A stretch of DNA of 64,000 nt from Echinicola shivajiensis (GTDB lineage: Bacteria > Bacteroidota > Bacteroidia > Cytophagales > Cyclobacteriaceae), in contig NZ_JAHHZM010000005.1 of NCBI RefSeq assembly GCF_018642165.1, positions 372,001 to 436,000 of the forward strand, given 5' to 3'. Made by a program: the position numbers and the translations under genes. The stretch's first letter is position 1, and every line of letters begins with the position of its first letter. The notes under the pieces were generated by a model that was not told where the DNA came from, made no database searches, and saw only the letters and a list, made by a program, of their open reading frames with translations. Below are positions 44,318-53,302 of this stretch, piece after piece.

Positions 44318-45673
44318 ATGGGGCAATTAATCATTGATTTTAGTAATTGGATATGGGGATGGCCACTGCTTTACCTTTTATTGGGCGGGGGAACTCTGCT
44401 ATTTCTTTATTCTGGACTGATCCCTTTTAGGGGATTTGCACATGCCATGAAAGTGGTAGGTGGGAAATATGATGATCCAAATGCTAAAGGGGATATTACT
44501 TCCTTCCAGGCATTGTCTTCAGCCATAGCCGCGACAGTTGGATTGGGTAATATCAGTGGAGTAGCATTGGCGATTAGTACTGGTGGGCCAGGAGCTATTT
44601 TCTGGATGTGGGTGTCTGCTTTCGTTGGAATGGCTACCAAATACTTTACCTGTACTTTGGCGATCATGTACCGAGGAAAAGACAGCGCAGGACATATTCA
44701 AGGTGGTCCAATGTACGTGATAGAAGAGGGGATGGGCAAGAAATGGAAACCCTTGTCCATTATTTTTTGTGTCGCAGGGATTATGGGCTTATTGGCTATA
44801 TTTCAGGCAAACCAGCTGACGGATGTTTTAAGGATAGTGATGCTAAAGCCTTATGGGCTTGACCATGGGGCCAGTACGCGTTGGATCTTGGGGATTTCAA
44901 TGATGATATTGGTTGCGGTAGTCATTTTAGGTGGAATTAAAAGGATCGCCAATGTGGCTTCCAAACTTGTTCCTTTTATGGTCAGTCTGTATTTTATCAG
45001 TGTTGTGCTGATCTTGGTGCGGTTTAATGACCAGATTATATCTTCATTATTGTTTATTGTTGAGGATGCCTTTTCCGGTAAGGCTGTTCTTGGAGGATCA
45101 GTAGGGGCGGTAATTATTACTGGAGCTAGAAGAGCTGCTTTTTCCAATGAGGCAGGGATCGGTACAGCACCTATGGTCCATGGAGCCTCCAGAAATGAGG
45201 AGCCAGTGAGGGAAGGCTTGATAGCCATGTTGGGCCCCTTTATTGATACGATAGTAGTATGCACTTTGACTGCATTGACGATTATGGTTACTGGTGTTTG
45301 GGAATCTGGAGAAAAGGACGGTGTGTTGATGACCCTTTCTGCCTTTGAAAGTGGTATTCCAGGCCTGGGTAAATACTTTTTAATGGCTGCAGTACTGGTG
45401 TTTGCCTTGTCTACCATGTTTACCTATAGCTATTATGGGCACAAGTGCTTCAATTACCTTTTCGGTGCAGATAAGGCAGATTATTATAATTATTTCTATT
45501 TGGTCACCATAGTGGGAGGGGCAGTGGTGTCCTTGCAAGTGGTGATGAGTTTTGTAGATGGTATGTATGCTATAATGGCCTTTCCAACCATGATTTCAGC
45601 GGTTTACCTTTCTCCAAAGGTCATTGCTGCAACCAAGGATTATTTCAAAAGAATGAGAGAGATGGATATATGA
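44318..45673 (+). CDS. Sodium:alanine symporter family (AGCS) transporter
   Basis: A 451-aa inner-membrane amino-acid carrier of the AGCS family, importing alanine or glycine with Na+. About ten hydrophobic segments are visible; family motifs are ATVGLGNISGVALAISTGGPGAIFWMW, GHIQGGPMYVI, FSNEAGIGTAPMVHGA and a C-terminal FTYSYYGHKC. The stop codon overlaps the next start (ATGA), so it is coupled to the glycerate kinase gene. A joint role in serine/glycerate-linked carbon use is possible, but substrate specificity is uncertain. Confidence 0.9.
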   Translation: MGQLIIDFSNWIWGWPLLYLLLGGGTLLFLYSGLIPFRGFAHAMKVVGGKYDDPNAKGDITSFQALSSAIAATVGLGNISGVALAISTGGPGAIFWMWVSAFVGMATKYFTCTLAIMYRGKDSAGHIQGGPMYVIEEGMGKKWKPLSIIFCVAGIMGLLAIFQANQLTDVLRIVMLKPYGLDHGASTRWILGISMMILVAVVILGGIKRIANVASKLVPFMVSLYFISVVLILVRFNDQIISSLLFIVEDAFSGKAVLGGSVGAVIITGARRAAFSNEAGIGTAPMVHGASRNEEPVREGLIAMLGPFIDTIVVCTLTALTIMVTGVWESGEKDGVLMTLSAFESGIPGLGKYFLMAAVLVFALSTMFTYSYYGHKCFNYLFGADKADYYNYFYLVTIVGGAVVSLQVVMSFVDGMYAIMAFPTMISAVYLSPKVIAATKDYFKRMREMDI

Positions 45674-46794
45674 ACATCCTAATTGCTCCTAATGCATTTA
45701 AAGGAACCATAAGGGCCGACCAGGCAGCTAAAATTATCAAAGATTGTCTTGGAACCATTGATTCCAATTTTGATATTCAAACAAGTCCCATTGCCGATGG
45801 AGGTGATGGGACTTGCTATTTACTGGCCAACCAATTGGGCTGGGAAGCTAAGGAATCCATTGCTTTAAATGCTGTAGGAAGACCTAAGACAGGTGTTTTT
45901 TATTTGAATAAAAGTCAAGATAAGGCCATGTTGGATGTTTCCACCGTTAGTGGTTTGGATGGCTTGAAGCCCTTTCAGGTGGATGCACAGTTGAGCAGTA
46001 CTTATGGTACAGGAGAGCTTATTGTTGAAGCCATTAATGAAGGAGCTGATGAAATAATACTTGGACTTGGAGGCAGTGCCACTGTGGATATGGGAACAGG
46101 TATTTTAAGGGCCTTGGGCTATATATTTCTTGATCAAAATGGCAGAGAAATCTCTTTGTTTGGTACTGGGTTTTTATCAAAAATAGCTCATATACAAGGG
46201 CCTGTTATAAAAAGATCAATTAGGTTTGTTTGCTTATGTGATGTGGACAACACTTTTTTCGGTACAAAGGGAGCGATTCCTGTTTTTGGACCACAGAAGG
46301 GGATAGCTCTTGAGGATATTTCAGCATTTGAGGAATCAGCAAAAAACGTTTTTCAGCTTTTGCAGAAGAAGTCGAAAGGAGCTTTAGTGGATAGGGAGGG
46401 CTTTGGAGCAGCAGGTGGGATTGCCATGGGCTTGAGTGCCTTTTTTCCAGTGGAGATAAAATCCGGAGCTCAATATTTTTTTGATCAGGTAAATATGCTG
46501 GAGAAGGTGAGGGAAGCAGACTGGGTGATCACGGGAGAAGGCCGATTTGATAGCCAATCAGCAGGAGGGAAGGGGAGCTATGAATTACTTCAGCTGGCTA
46601 AGTCTTTGGGAAAAAAATGCCTAATCATTACTTCGGGAGAAAAAGATGAAGCCCTGGAGAGTGGCTTCGATGATGTGATGCTATTACCTGAACTGGATTT
46701 TAGTCAAGATAATTATGAGAATAAAGCTATAGAAAATCTAAAAAAGATGATACAAGAATTCTCTTGGAGTACCCTATTTGAAACCAAAAAATAA
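45670..46794 (+). CDS. Glycerate kinase (GlxK/GarK family)
   Basis: Phosphorylates D-glycerate, most likely to 2-phosphoglycerate, feeding lower glycolysis. The 374-aa protein has the family start LIAPNAFKGTIRADQAA, the substrate-binding SPIADGGDGT, the GGSATVDMGTGILRALG loop, and the C-terminal ADWVITGEGRFDSQSAGGKG. Starts within the stop of the symporter gene. Confidence 0.92.
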   Translation: MNILIAPNAFKGTIRADQAAKIIKDCLGTIDSNFDIQTSPIADGGDGTCYLLANQLGWEAKESIALNAVGRPKTGVFYLNKSQDKAMLDVSTVSGLDGLKPFQVDAQLSSTYGTGELIVEAINEGADEIILGLGGSATVDMGTGILRALGYIFLDQNGREISLFGTGFLSKIAHIQGPVIKRSIRFVCLCDVDNTFFGTKGAIPVFGPQKGIALEDISAFEESAKNVFQLLQKKSKGALVDREGFGAAGGIAMGLSAFFPVEIKSGAQYFFDQVNMLEKVREADWVITGEGRFDSQSAGGKGSYELLQLAKSLGKKCLIITSGEKDEALESGFDDVMLLPELDFSQDNYENKAIENLKKMIQEFSWSTLFETKK

Positions 46795-46823
46795 GAGGTT
46801 GCTTCCTAAACAAACAGCCTCTT
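46793..46823 (-). terminator. Terminator of pirin gene (convergent with glycerate kinase)
   Basis: AAGAGGTTG pairs with CAGCCTCTT (one G-U, 13-nt loop). The T-rich tail TTATTTTTT appears only on the minus strand, so it mainly serves pirin; the plus-strand reading lacks a T-run and overlaps the stop codon of the kinase gene. Confidence 0.7.
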
Positions 46824-46828
46824 GAGCA

Positions 46829-47848
46829 TTAACTTTTTATTTCTTCTCTACCATCTGCATGAATAGCAAACCTCCCCCTTTCTTTTGGATGGGTAGGTTC
46901 GTGGTTTGGCCATGGCCATCCACCAAATTGGGTAGTCTGGAAATCCTTTATGGCCTCGTGAATTTCCTGATTGCTGTTCATTACGAATGGACCATGTTGT
47001 ACGACAGGTTCATTGATAGGCTTACCCTGTAAAAAGAGTAATTCAGCTGGCTGATCTCCATTCACAAAGGTGATTTCCTTTTCAGAATACAAGTCTATGG
47101 AATGTCCCTCTGGTAGTTCGAAACCTTCTGTCTCCAGTTGACTCCCTTTGTAGAAAAACAAGCTCCTGTTGATGCCTTCTTCTGTTGCAGGAAGGGTCCA
47201 GGTGGCATGGGCATCCATTTTAATGGTCCATATGGCTACATGGTTATCAGGGTTTGCAGCCCATGAATCAGGGTTTGGGGCAGGTGCTTTAGTTTCACCA
47301 ATTTGTCCAGCAATTACCTTGATTTCTGTTTTGTTGCCATTTTTGTCTACTTCATTATGATAAGGAATAGTGTCAGCCCATAGCATTTTAAAATGTGGAG
47401 GCACATTTTTGCTGGCTTTGGGAAGATTTAACCATAATTGGAAAAGTAGCAAAGGGTTCTTTTTATCTTGGTTGAGCAGAGGAAACATTTCACTGTGCAT
47501 TACCCCTTTACCAGCTGTCATCCATTGTACATCTCCTTCTCCAAATCTACCAGCAGCACCCAAGGAATCGGAATGGTCAGCCAAGCCCCTTTCCACTAGC
47601 GTAACTGTTTCAAAGCCCTTGTGGGGATGTGCTGGAAATCCAGGGACTTTAGAACCATGGTACATTCTCCAGCCATCTTTAATAGTGAAATCCTGACCTA
47701 TATTTCTTCCTTCCAAAGAAGCTTTTGGGCCTAGGTTTTCATTGCCCTCGGGATAATCATCCAAATGATAAGCACAAAACAAGAATGGATCTTGCGTCTG
47801 CCATTGGAAGCCTAATTGTCTGATTTTTTTTATTGCTGTATCCTTCAT
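46829..47848 (-). CDS. Pirin family protein
   Basis: A 339-aa bicupin of the pirin family, larger than the common 230-290 aa form. The N-terminal cupin keeps the metal-ligand pattern ([36 protein letters not shown]). The C-terminal cupin contains HGPFVMNS and a Trp/His-rich end ([19 protein letters not shown]). Pirins bind Fe and act variously as quercetinases or redox-linked regulators. The start is preceded by a canonical Shine-Dalgarno AGGAGG at 6 bases spacing, rare among genes here, and by a 14-bp palindrome. Confidence 0.9.
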   Translation of the reverse strand: MKDTAIKKIRQLGFQWQTQDPFLFCAYHLDDYPEGNENLGPKASLEGRNIGQDFTIKDGWRMYHGSKVPGFPAHPHKGFETVTLVERGLADHSDSLGAAGRFGEGDVQWMTAGKGVMHSEMFPLLNQDKKNPLLLFQLWLNLPKASKNVPPHFKMLWADTIPYHNEVDKNGNKTEIKVIAGQIGETKAPAPNPDSWAANPDNHVAIWTIKMDAHATWTLPATEEGINRSLFFYKGSQLETEGFELPEGHSIDLYSEKEITFVNGDQPAELLFLQGKPINEPVVQHGPFVMNSNQEIHEAIKDFQTTQFGGWPWPNHEPTHPKERGRFAIHADGREEIKS

Positions 47849-47855
47849 GATATCC

Positions 47856-47863
47856 TCCTGGAT
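47856..47863 (-). promoter_or_regulatory. Canonical Shine-Dalgarno of pirin
   Basis: On the minus strand the ATG is preceded by CCAGGAGGATATC, with AGGAGG 6 bases before the start. It is noted because most genes in this window lack such a site. Confidence 0.6.
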
Positions 47864-47886
47864 TATTAATTAATGTAGTTGAATTT

Positions 47887-47900
47887 AATGTATATACATT
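47887..47900. promoter_or_regulatory. 14-bp palindrome upstream of pirin
   Basis: AATGTATATACATT is a perfect palindrome 39-52 bases upstream of the pirin ATG, in the likely promoter region. It may be an operator for a dimeric regulator, although AT-only composition makes chance more likely. Confidence 0.35.
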
Positions 47901-47971
47901 TATTTTGAAGAAAAGGTTTCATTGATTTTTGCTTATACATCTATTTTATTGAACATCAATAGTTTGTGGTC

Positions 47972-49366
47972 TTATTTTTCTGCTTTGAATTTATCGGATA
48001 TGGATTTTAACTTTTGGTCAATTTCATCCCTACTTATCCATTTTCCTCTGACCATTACACCAAAAGGATGTTCCATATTTCTGATATCCTCCAATGGGTT
48101 TTTGTCCAACAAAATCAGGTCAGCACTTGCTCCTTCCTTGATTTCTCCAAATTTCCCTGCTTGGTTAAAGTATTGTGCCGGGTTGATTGTGCCGATCTGT
48201 AAAGCCTCCAAGGGAGTTAAGCCAGCATCAACCATGACTTGGAGTTCATGTTGGATCGAAAAGCCGGGAACATTGAAAACTTGGGGTGCATCTGATCCCA
48301 ATAATAAGCCTTGGCCATTATCATGTAAGGATTTGATCAATAGTTTTCTGATGTGCATGAATTTTTCCCATTGTTCAGGATCATAGTCTTCACCCTCAGT
48401 AAGGCTTACTTTGCTTTTAGTCCAATTTTCAATTACTTCAGGAGCCATATACTGCATTTCTGGCTGATTGGCCAAAGAATCAGCTGGAATAGGGGAGAAC
48501 CATCTTGTGAAAAGACTTTGGGTAGGAACTACCCAAACTTTATTTTTTGATGACATTTCAACAAGTTCTGGTATAAGGCTGGTATCTGCCAAAGAAGTGA
48601 AGTTATATCCGAAAAATCCATTTTCACTGGGGTTGACCTCCAATGATTCAGGAACCAAACCTTCCAAAAATCCATCGACATGGTCTATACTGGCATATTT
48701 ACTTTCCAAAGCATGCCTGATCCCCACCAAAGTAGAAACGTGTCCAGCGAAGGGAATTCCTACTTCATGTGCCGTTTTTACTATCTCATCAAATACATGT
48801 AATCGGATTCCTGGATGAAGCTTAAGGAAATCATAACCCTCTTTTTGGAAGTTTGTCACCATGCTTTGGGCCTGTTCGACAGTAGTGACACTATTGCCAT
48901 TTAGGGAGGGGCTGGAAGTATAGATTCTTGGGCTTAAAATGGCCATGCTATCTGCTTTTTCCTTTAGTGTTAAATGAAGAGGATGACCTAGCATACCTCT
49001 AATAGTAGTGACACCGTTGGAAAGGTACAGGAATAAGGTTTCTTCCATCTGGGGATCATTCCAAATTACTGAAGGAATATGTGCATGCATCTCTGCAAGT
49101 CCGGGAACCAGGTATTTACCCTCTCCATTAATTAGGATAGCATCCTTAACTGTTTCTGCACTCGGTGCTAAGATGCTTTTTATTTTCTGGTCTTCTACTA
49201 TTACTTGTGCTTTTTCAATATCCCCAGTTCTGATATCGATAAGGTTTACGTTGGTGATTACCTGAATATTTCTATTGGATTCAGCTTGTTCCTTATCTTG
49301 GTTTTGGCAGGCTGCAAGACTTTGGAAAGTCAGCAAGAGCATGAATAATCTTAAAAAGCTTTTCAT
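47972..49366 (-). CDS. Amidohydrolase family lipoprotein
   Basis: A 464-aa metal-dependent hydrolase of the amidohydrolase superfamily, exported as a lipoprotein (lipobox LAAC, Cys about residue 20). The beta-sandwich start NVNLIDIRTGDIEKAQVIVEDQKI is followed by LVPGLAEMHAHIP (HxH metal site), FLKLHPG (Lys), GIPFAGHVS (His), IDHVDGF (His) and LLLGSDAPQ (Asp). This set matches imidazolonepropionase/prolidase-like members. Substrate is probably a peptide or cyclic amide; not determinable. Confidence 0.87.
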   Translation of the reverse strand: MKSFLRLFMLLLTFQSLAACQNQDKEQAESNRNIQVITNVNLIDIRTGDIEKAQVIVEDQKIKSILAPSAETVKDAILINGEGKYLVPGLAEMHAHIPSVIWNDPQMEETLFLYLSNGVTTIRGMLGHPLHLTLKEKADSMAILSPRIYTSSPSLNGNSVTTVEQAQSMVTNFQKEGYDFLKLHPGIRLHVFDEIVKTAHEVGIPFAGHVSTLVGIRHALESKYASIDHVDGFLEGLVPESLEVNPSENGFFGYNFTSLADTSLIPELVEMSSKNKVWVVPTQSLFTRWFSPIPADSLANQPEMQYMAPEVIENWTKSKVSLTEGEDYDPEQWEKFMHIRKLLIKSLHDNGQGLLLGSDAPQVFNVPGFSIQHELQVMVDAGLTPLEALQIGTINPAQYFNQAGKFGEIKEGASADLILLDKNPLEDIRNMEHPFGVMVRGKWISRDEIDQKLKSISDKFKAEK

Positions 49367-49472
49367 AGGAGTTTGAGTTGTTCCTAATAAAGCTACTTTA
49401 TTTTTATCTTATTGAAAAACAGTATGATTATATAATCACTGAACTTTATTTAATATTGTTGAACAAAAGTCA

Positions 49473-50462
49473 TTATGTGGTTTCTGAGGTTTGAAGCAAG
49501 ATTTTTCCAATATGTTTGGAGCTTTCCATTAGTTCATGAGCTTCTGAGGCTTTTTCCAAGGGATAGGTTTTGTAAATAACAGGTTTAATTTTTTTTCCGA
49601 ACAAAGGCCAGATGTGTTTCAGTAGATTTTGGGCTATTTTTCCCTTATAAGCGATGGATTTCGGTCTTAGGGTGGAACCTGTTACAGTCAATTGATTTTT
49701 CATCACCCTCATCAAATCTATTTCTGCAATTTTGCCTTTCATGGCGTTGATCATTACCAATCTTCCTTGGGGTTTAAGGATATTAATATTTTTGGATCCA
49801 TAATCTCCACCGATCATATCCAGGATAATATCCACACCATTTCCATCCGTATATTCCAATACTTTTTCCTCAAAGTCCTCCTCTTTATAATTGATGGCTA
49901 AGTTTGCTCCAAGGGACTCACAAATACTGCATTTTTCTGCTGATCCAGCAGTAACTATTGCTTTCCCGCCCATAGCGGTGACCATTTGGATCGCAGTAAC
50001 GCCAATTCCGCTAGTCCCACCATGAATAAGAACAGTTTCGCCTTGCTCAAAATTGGCTATATCGAAAACATTGTTCCAGACAGTAAAGAATGTTTCAGGA
50101 AGTGAAGCTGCATCGATCAAGGACACACCTTGAGGAATGGGCAGGCATTGAGCAGCAGGTGCACAAACATATTCTGCATATCCACCGCTAGCAACTAATG
50201 CGCATACCTCATCTCCAATTTCCCATTGTCCGACATCAGGGCCTTTGGCAGTAATGGTTCCAGAAACTTCCAAACCGGGTATATCTGCTGGGGCATCAGG
50301 TGGAGCTGGGTAAAACCCTTTTCTCTGGATGATATCAGGTCGGTTGATTCCCGCTGCTTTCACCTTTATCAATACTTCATGGGCTCTAGGTTTTGGAATA
50401 TCCTTTTCTTGGATCTGAAGGACTTCAGGTTTGCCAGGCTTGCTTATGATGACTGCTTTCAT
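49473..50462 (-). CDS. NAD(P)H-quinone oxidoreductase, PIG3-type MDR
   Basis: A 329-aa medium-chain reductase of the PIG3/QOR group: an N-terminal GroES-like domain (KAAGINRPDIIQRKGFYPAPP, DIPGLEVSGTI), then a Rossmann domain with VLIHGGTSGIGVTAIQM. No zinc ligands. It should reduce quinones in the cytoplasm with NADPH and is unlike the other MDR gene at 39-40 kb. It lies 106 bases upstream of the amidohydrolase gene, on the same strand. Confidence 0.87.
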   Translation of the reverse strand: MKAVIISKPGKPEVLQIQEKDIPKPRAHEVLIKVKAAGINRPDIIQRKGFYPAPPDAPADIPGLEVSGTITAKGPDVGQWEIGDEVCALVASGGYAEYVCAPAAQCLPIPQGVSLIDAASLPETFFTVWNNVFDIANFEQGETVLIHGGTSGIGVTAIQMVTAMGGKAIVTAGSAEKCSICESLGANLAINYKEEDFEEKVLEYTDGNGVDIILDMIGGDYGSKNINILKPQGRLVMINAMKGKIAEIDLMRVMKNQLTVTGSTLRPKSIAYKGKIAQNLLKHIWPLFGKKIKPVIYKTYPLEKASEAHELMESSKHIGKILLQTSETT

Positions 50463-50714
50463 ACTGGATAATTAAATCTTTAATAAATATAAGTGATTAA
50501 GAATAGAGGCTAAAAGAATCGTGAGGAAGATTAGGCCAATTGGGGAAGGAGAAAAAAAATATTGATGTGATTGATTATTAAGGAAATGAGAGAATTATTT
50601 TCTTTTTATTAATATTTAATGATCAAAATTTCATATTAAACAAAATTTTGAGGAATGAAGTGTTTATTTATTATTTGTGTTATGAAAATCATGTTTTTGT
50701 AGGATAAAATGTTA
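50463..50714. other. Divergent intergenic region
   Basis: Strongly AT-rich DNA between divergent starts of the quinone reductase and the pyrophosphatase gene. No ORF; the only recognised signal in the 321-base gap is the hppA promoter at its right end. Confidence 0.3.
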
Positions 50715-50715
50715 G

Positions 50716-50745
50716 TTGTTTCATTGGTGAATAATAATATCTTTG
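50716..50745 (+). promoter_or_regulatory. Bacteroidota-type promoter of hppA
   Basis: TTG at 50716-50718, a 19-base spacer, then TATCTTTG at 50738-50745. Predicted leader about 32 nt. Confidence 0.65.
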
Positions 50746-50783
50746 TTTAGTTATGTTTTAATTAAAAAACCACTGAGAGTCGT

Positions 50784-53015
50784 ATGGAACAAGTTATCTA
50801 TGTAGTCCCCGCACTGGGGATTTTGGGTTTAATAGTCATGGCCATCAAATCAGCCTGGGTCAATAAACAGGCCAATGGTGATGAGAATATGTTGGAGTTA
50901 GCAGGACATATCGCCAAGGGGGCCATGGCATTTTTAAAAGCAGAGTGGAAGGTTCTGTTCTACTTTGTAATTATAGCTGGGATTATCTTGGCCTGGTCAG
51001 GTACCTTGGTAGATAATTCCACTCCAATAATAGCTGTTTCCTTTGTTTTGGGTGCTTTTTTGTCGGCTTTTGCAGGATATATAGGGATGAATATTGCCAC
51101 AAAGGCCAATGTAAGAACCACCGAAGCGGCTAAGACCAGCTTGGAAAAAGCCTTAAAAGTGTCCTTTACCGGCGGTTCAGTGATGGGATTGGGAGTAGCA
51201 GGATTGGCAGTTTTGGGAATGGGATCATTGTTCATTGTTTTTTATAATGTATATGTGGTCAGTACAGGAGGTGATGTGAATGGCCTGGACATGGAAAAGG
51301 CATTAGAGGTACTTGCCGGATTTTCCTTAGGGGCAGAGTCCATTGCTCTTTTTGCGAGAGTTGGAGGAGGTATTTATACTAAAGCGGCTGATGTGGGAGC
51401 TGACTTGGTAGGAAAAGTGGAAGCAGGTATTCCTGAAGATGATGTGAGGAATCCAGCTACCATTGCTGATAATGTGGGAGATAATGTGGGAGATGTAGCG
51501 GGAATGGGAGCCGACCTTTTTGGCTCTTATGTAGCCACAATTTTAGCTTCCATGGTATTGGGAAGAGAAATAATATCCAACGATAATGTAGGGGGGATTG
51601 CCCCAATTTTATTGCCATTGCTAATTGCAGGGATTGGGCTGGCATTTTCCATTATAGGTACATTGTTTGTAAAGATAAAAGATGAGAATGATAGTGTGCA
51701 AGCAGCCTTGAATAAGGGGAACTGGATTTCCATTATCCTAACAGTAGCGGCTTCTTATTTTCTTATAGATTTTTTATTGCCTGAAGGTGATCTCAGAATG
51801 ATGAGAGAAGGTTCTCCCACTTTTACCAAAATGGGTGTTTTTGGAGCGGTTTTTATCGGCTTGATTGTGGGTGCATTGATGAGTATGATAACAGAATATT
51901 ATACTGCTATGGGACGCAGGCCGGTTAATAGTATTATTAAACAGTCTTCTACAGGCCATGCCACTAATATCATTGGCGGTCTATCTGTTGGGATGGAGTC
52001 TACTGTGTTGCCAATTATGGTACTGGCATCAGGGATTTATGCTTCCTATTGGAGTGCAGGTTTATACGGAGTGGCCATTGCGGCTGCAGGTATGATGGCA
52101 ACTACAGCCATGCAGTTGGCCATTGATGCTTTTGGGCCTATTGCTGATAATGCCGGTGGAATAGCTGAAATGTCCGGATGTGAAAAGAAAGTTAGAGAAA
52201 GAACAGACATTCTGGATGCAGTAGGGAATACCACTGCAGCAGCGGGTAAGGGCTTTGCGATTGCATCTGCTGCATTGACTGCTTTGGCCTTATTTGCCGC
52301 TTATGTTGGTCTTGCAGGGATTAGTTCTATCGATATCTATAAGGCAGATGTGCTCTCAGGTTTATTTGTTGGAGCGATGATACCTTTTATATTTTCTTCA
52401 TTGGCCATAGCTGCCGTTGGTCGTGCGGCCATGGATATGGTCAATGAGGTAAGAAGACAGTTTAGGGAAATTCCAGGAATCATGGAGTATAAGGCCAAGC
52501 CTGAATATGACAAGTGTGTGGAAATTTCAACCAAGGCATCCATCCGTGAAATGATTGCTCCAGGAGCAATAGCCTTGCTTGCACCTATTATCGTGGGCTT
52601 TAGTTTTGGCCCAGAGGTATTGGGTGGTGTTTTGGCCGGAGTGACCGTGTCAGGAGTTTTGATGGGGATTTTCCAAAATAATGCTGGGGGTGCCTGGGAT
52701 AATGCCAAGAAATCATTTGAAAAAGGAGTTGAAATAAACGGACAAATGGAATATAAGGGATCAGAACCGCATAAGGCTTCAGTGACAGGAGATACCGTTG
52801 GAGATCCTTTTAAAGATACTTCAGGGCCGTCAATGAATATTTTGATTAAGCTTACTTCCATTGTTTCCTTGATTATCGCGCCTCATATTTCGGAAGTCGA
52901 TCATCATAGCATGGGAAATATTCCACAAGAGGAAAAAATAATTTATGTGGATGAAGCGAAAACTGAAATGACTGCTTTGGTGGAAATTAAAGATAATCAA
53001 AAGCCAATGAAATGA
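50784..53015 (+). CDS. hppA: Membrane-bound pyrophosphatase, K+-dependent type
   Basis: Hydrolyses pyrophosphate while pumping H+ and/or Na+ across the inner membrane. The 743-aa protein has about 16 hydrophobic segments, the Mg-PPi site GGIYTKAADVGADLVGKVE and EDDVRNPATIADNVGDNVGD, and the C-terminal GAWDNAKKSFE with KASVTGDTVGDPFKDT. An Ala in VGNTTAAAGKG, where K+-independent enzymes have Lys, places it in the K+-dependent class. Whether it pumps H+, Na+ or both cannot be settled by eye. Strong promoter and terminator on either side. Confidence 0.95.
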   Translation: MEQVIYVVPALGILGLIVMAIKSAWVNKQANGDENMLELAGHIAKGAMAFLKAEWKVLFYFVIIAGIILAWSGTLVDNSTPIIAVSFVLGAFLSAFAGYIGMNIATKANVRTTEAAKTSLEKALKVSFTGGSVMGLGVAGLAVLGMGSLFIVFYNVYVVSTGGDVNGLDMEKALEVLAGFSLGAESIALFARVGGGIYTKAADVGADLVGKVEAGIPEDDVRNPATIADNVGDNVGDVAGMGADLFGSYVATILASMVLGREIISNDNVGGIAPILLPLLIAGIGLAFSIIGTLFVKIKDENDSVQAALNKGNWISIILTVAASYFLIDFLLPEGDLRMMREGSPTFTKMGVFGAVFIGLIVGALMSMITEYYTAMGRRPVNSIIKQSSTGHATNIIGGLSVGMESTVLPIMVLASGIYASYWSAGLYGVAIAAAGMMATTAMQLAIDAFGPIADNAGGIAEMSGCEKKVRERTDILDAVGNTTAAAGKGFAIASAALTALALFAAYVGLAGISSIDIYKADVLSGLFVGAMIPFIFSSLAIAAVGRAAMDMVNEVRRQFREIPGIMEYKAKPEYDKCVEISTKASIREMIAPGAIALLAPIIVGFSFGPEVLGGVLAGVTVSGVLMGIFQNNAGGAWDNAKKSFEKGVEINGQMEYKGSEPHKASVTGDTVGDPFKDTSGPSMNILIKLTSIVSLIIAPHISEVDHHSMGNIPQEEKIIYVDEAKTEMTALVEIKDNQKPMK

Positions 53016-53062
53016 TATTATCTGAGTATAAGTGAAAAAAATATCTGAATAATTATTTTTAT

Positions 53063-53096
53063 AAAGCCTCGAAGTTCTTTCGAGGCTTTTTTATTT
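53063..53096 (+). terminator. Terminator of hppA
   Basis: AAAGCCTCGAA and TTCGAGGCTTT form an 11-bp stem around GTTCT, followed by TTTATTT. Confidence 0.85.
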
Positions 53097-53302
53097 GATA
53101 GGCAATATTGGATAGGGGCGTCTTTTTTAATAAATGACAATTATTTTAACGGTTTGCTTATTCGCTATTTATTTATAAAATTGAAGTATTATGTTTTGAA
53201 TGATTTACGGTAACAGGATGATCTGTAATAATATTCTGTTTTTTACTTTTATTTAGAAATATTGTTTTACAACAATTTTAATTATCTACAAACGTAATTC
53301 AA

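Noticed and set aside
44851-45417. 188-codon minus-strand frame inside the symporter gene
   Set aside because: Antisense to conserved membrane segments; Ile/Thr/Pro-rich shadow of hydrophobic codons.
52337-52861. 174-codon minus-strand frame inside hppA
   Set aside because: Antisense to the most conserved part of the pyrophosphatase; no family resemblance.
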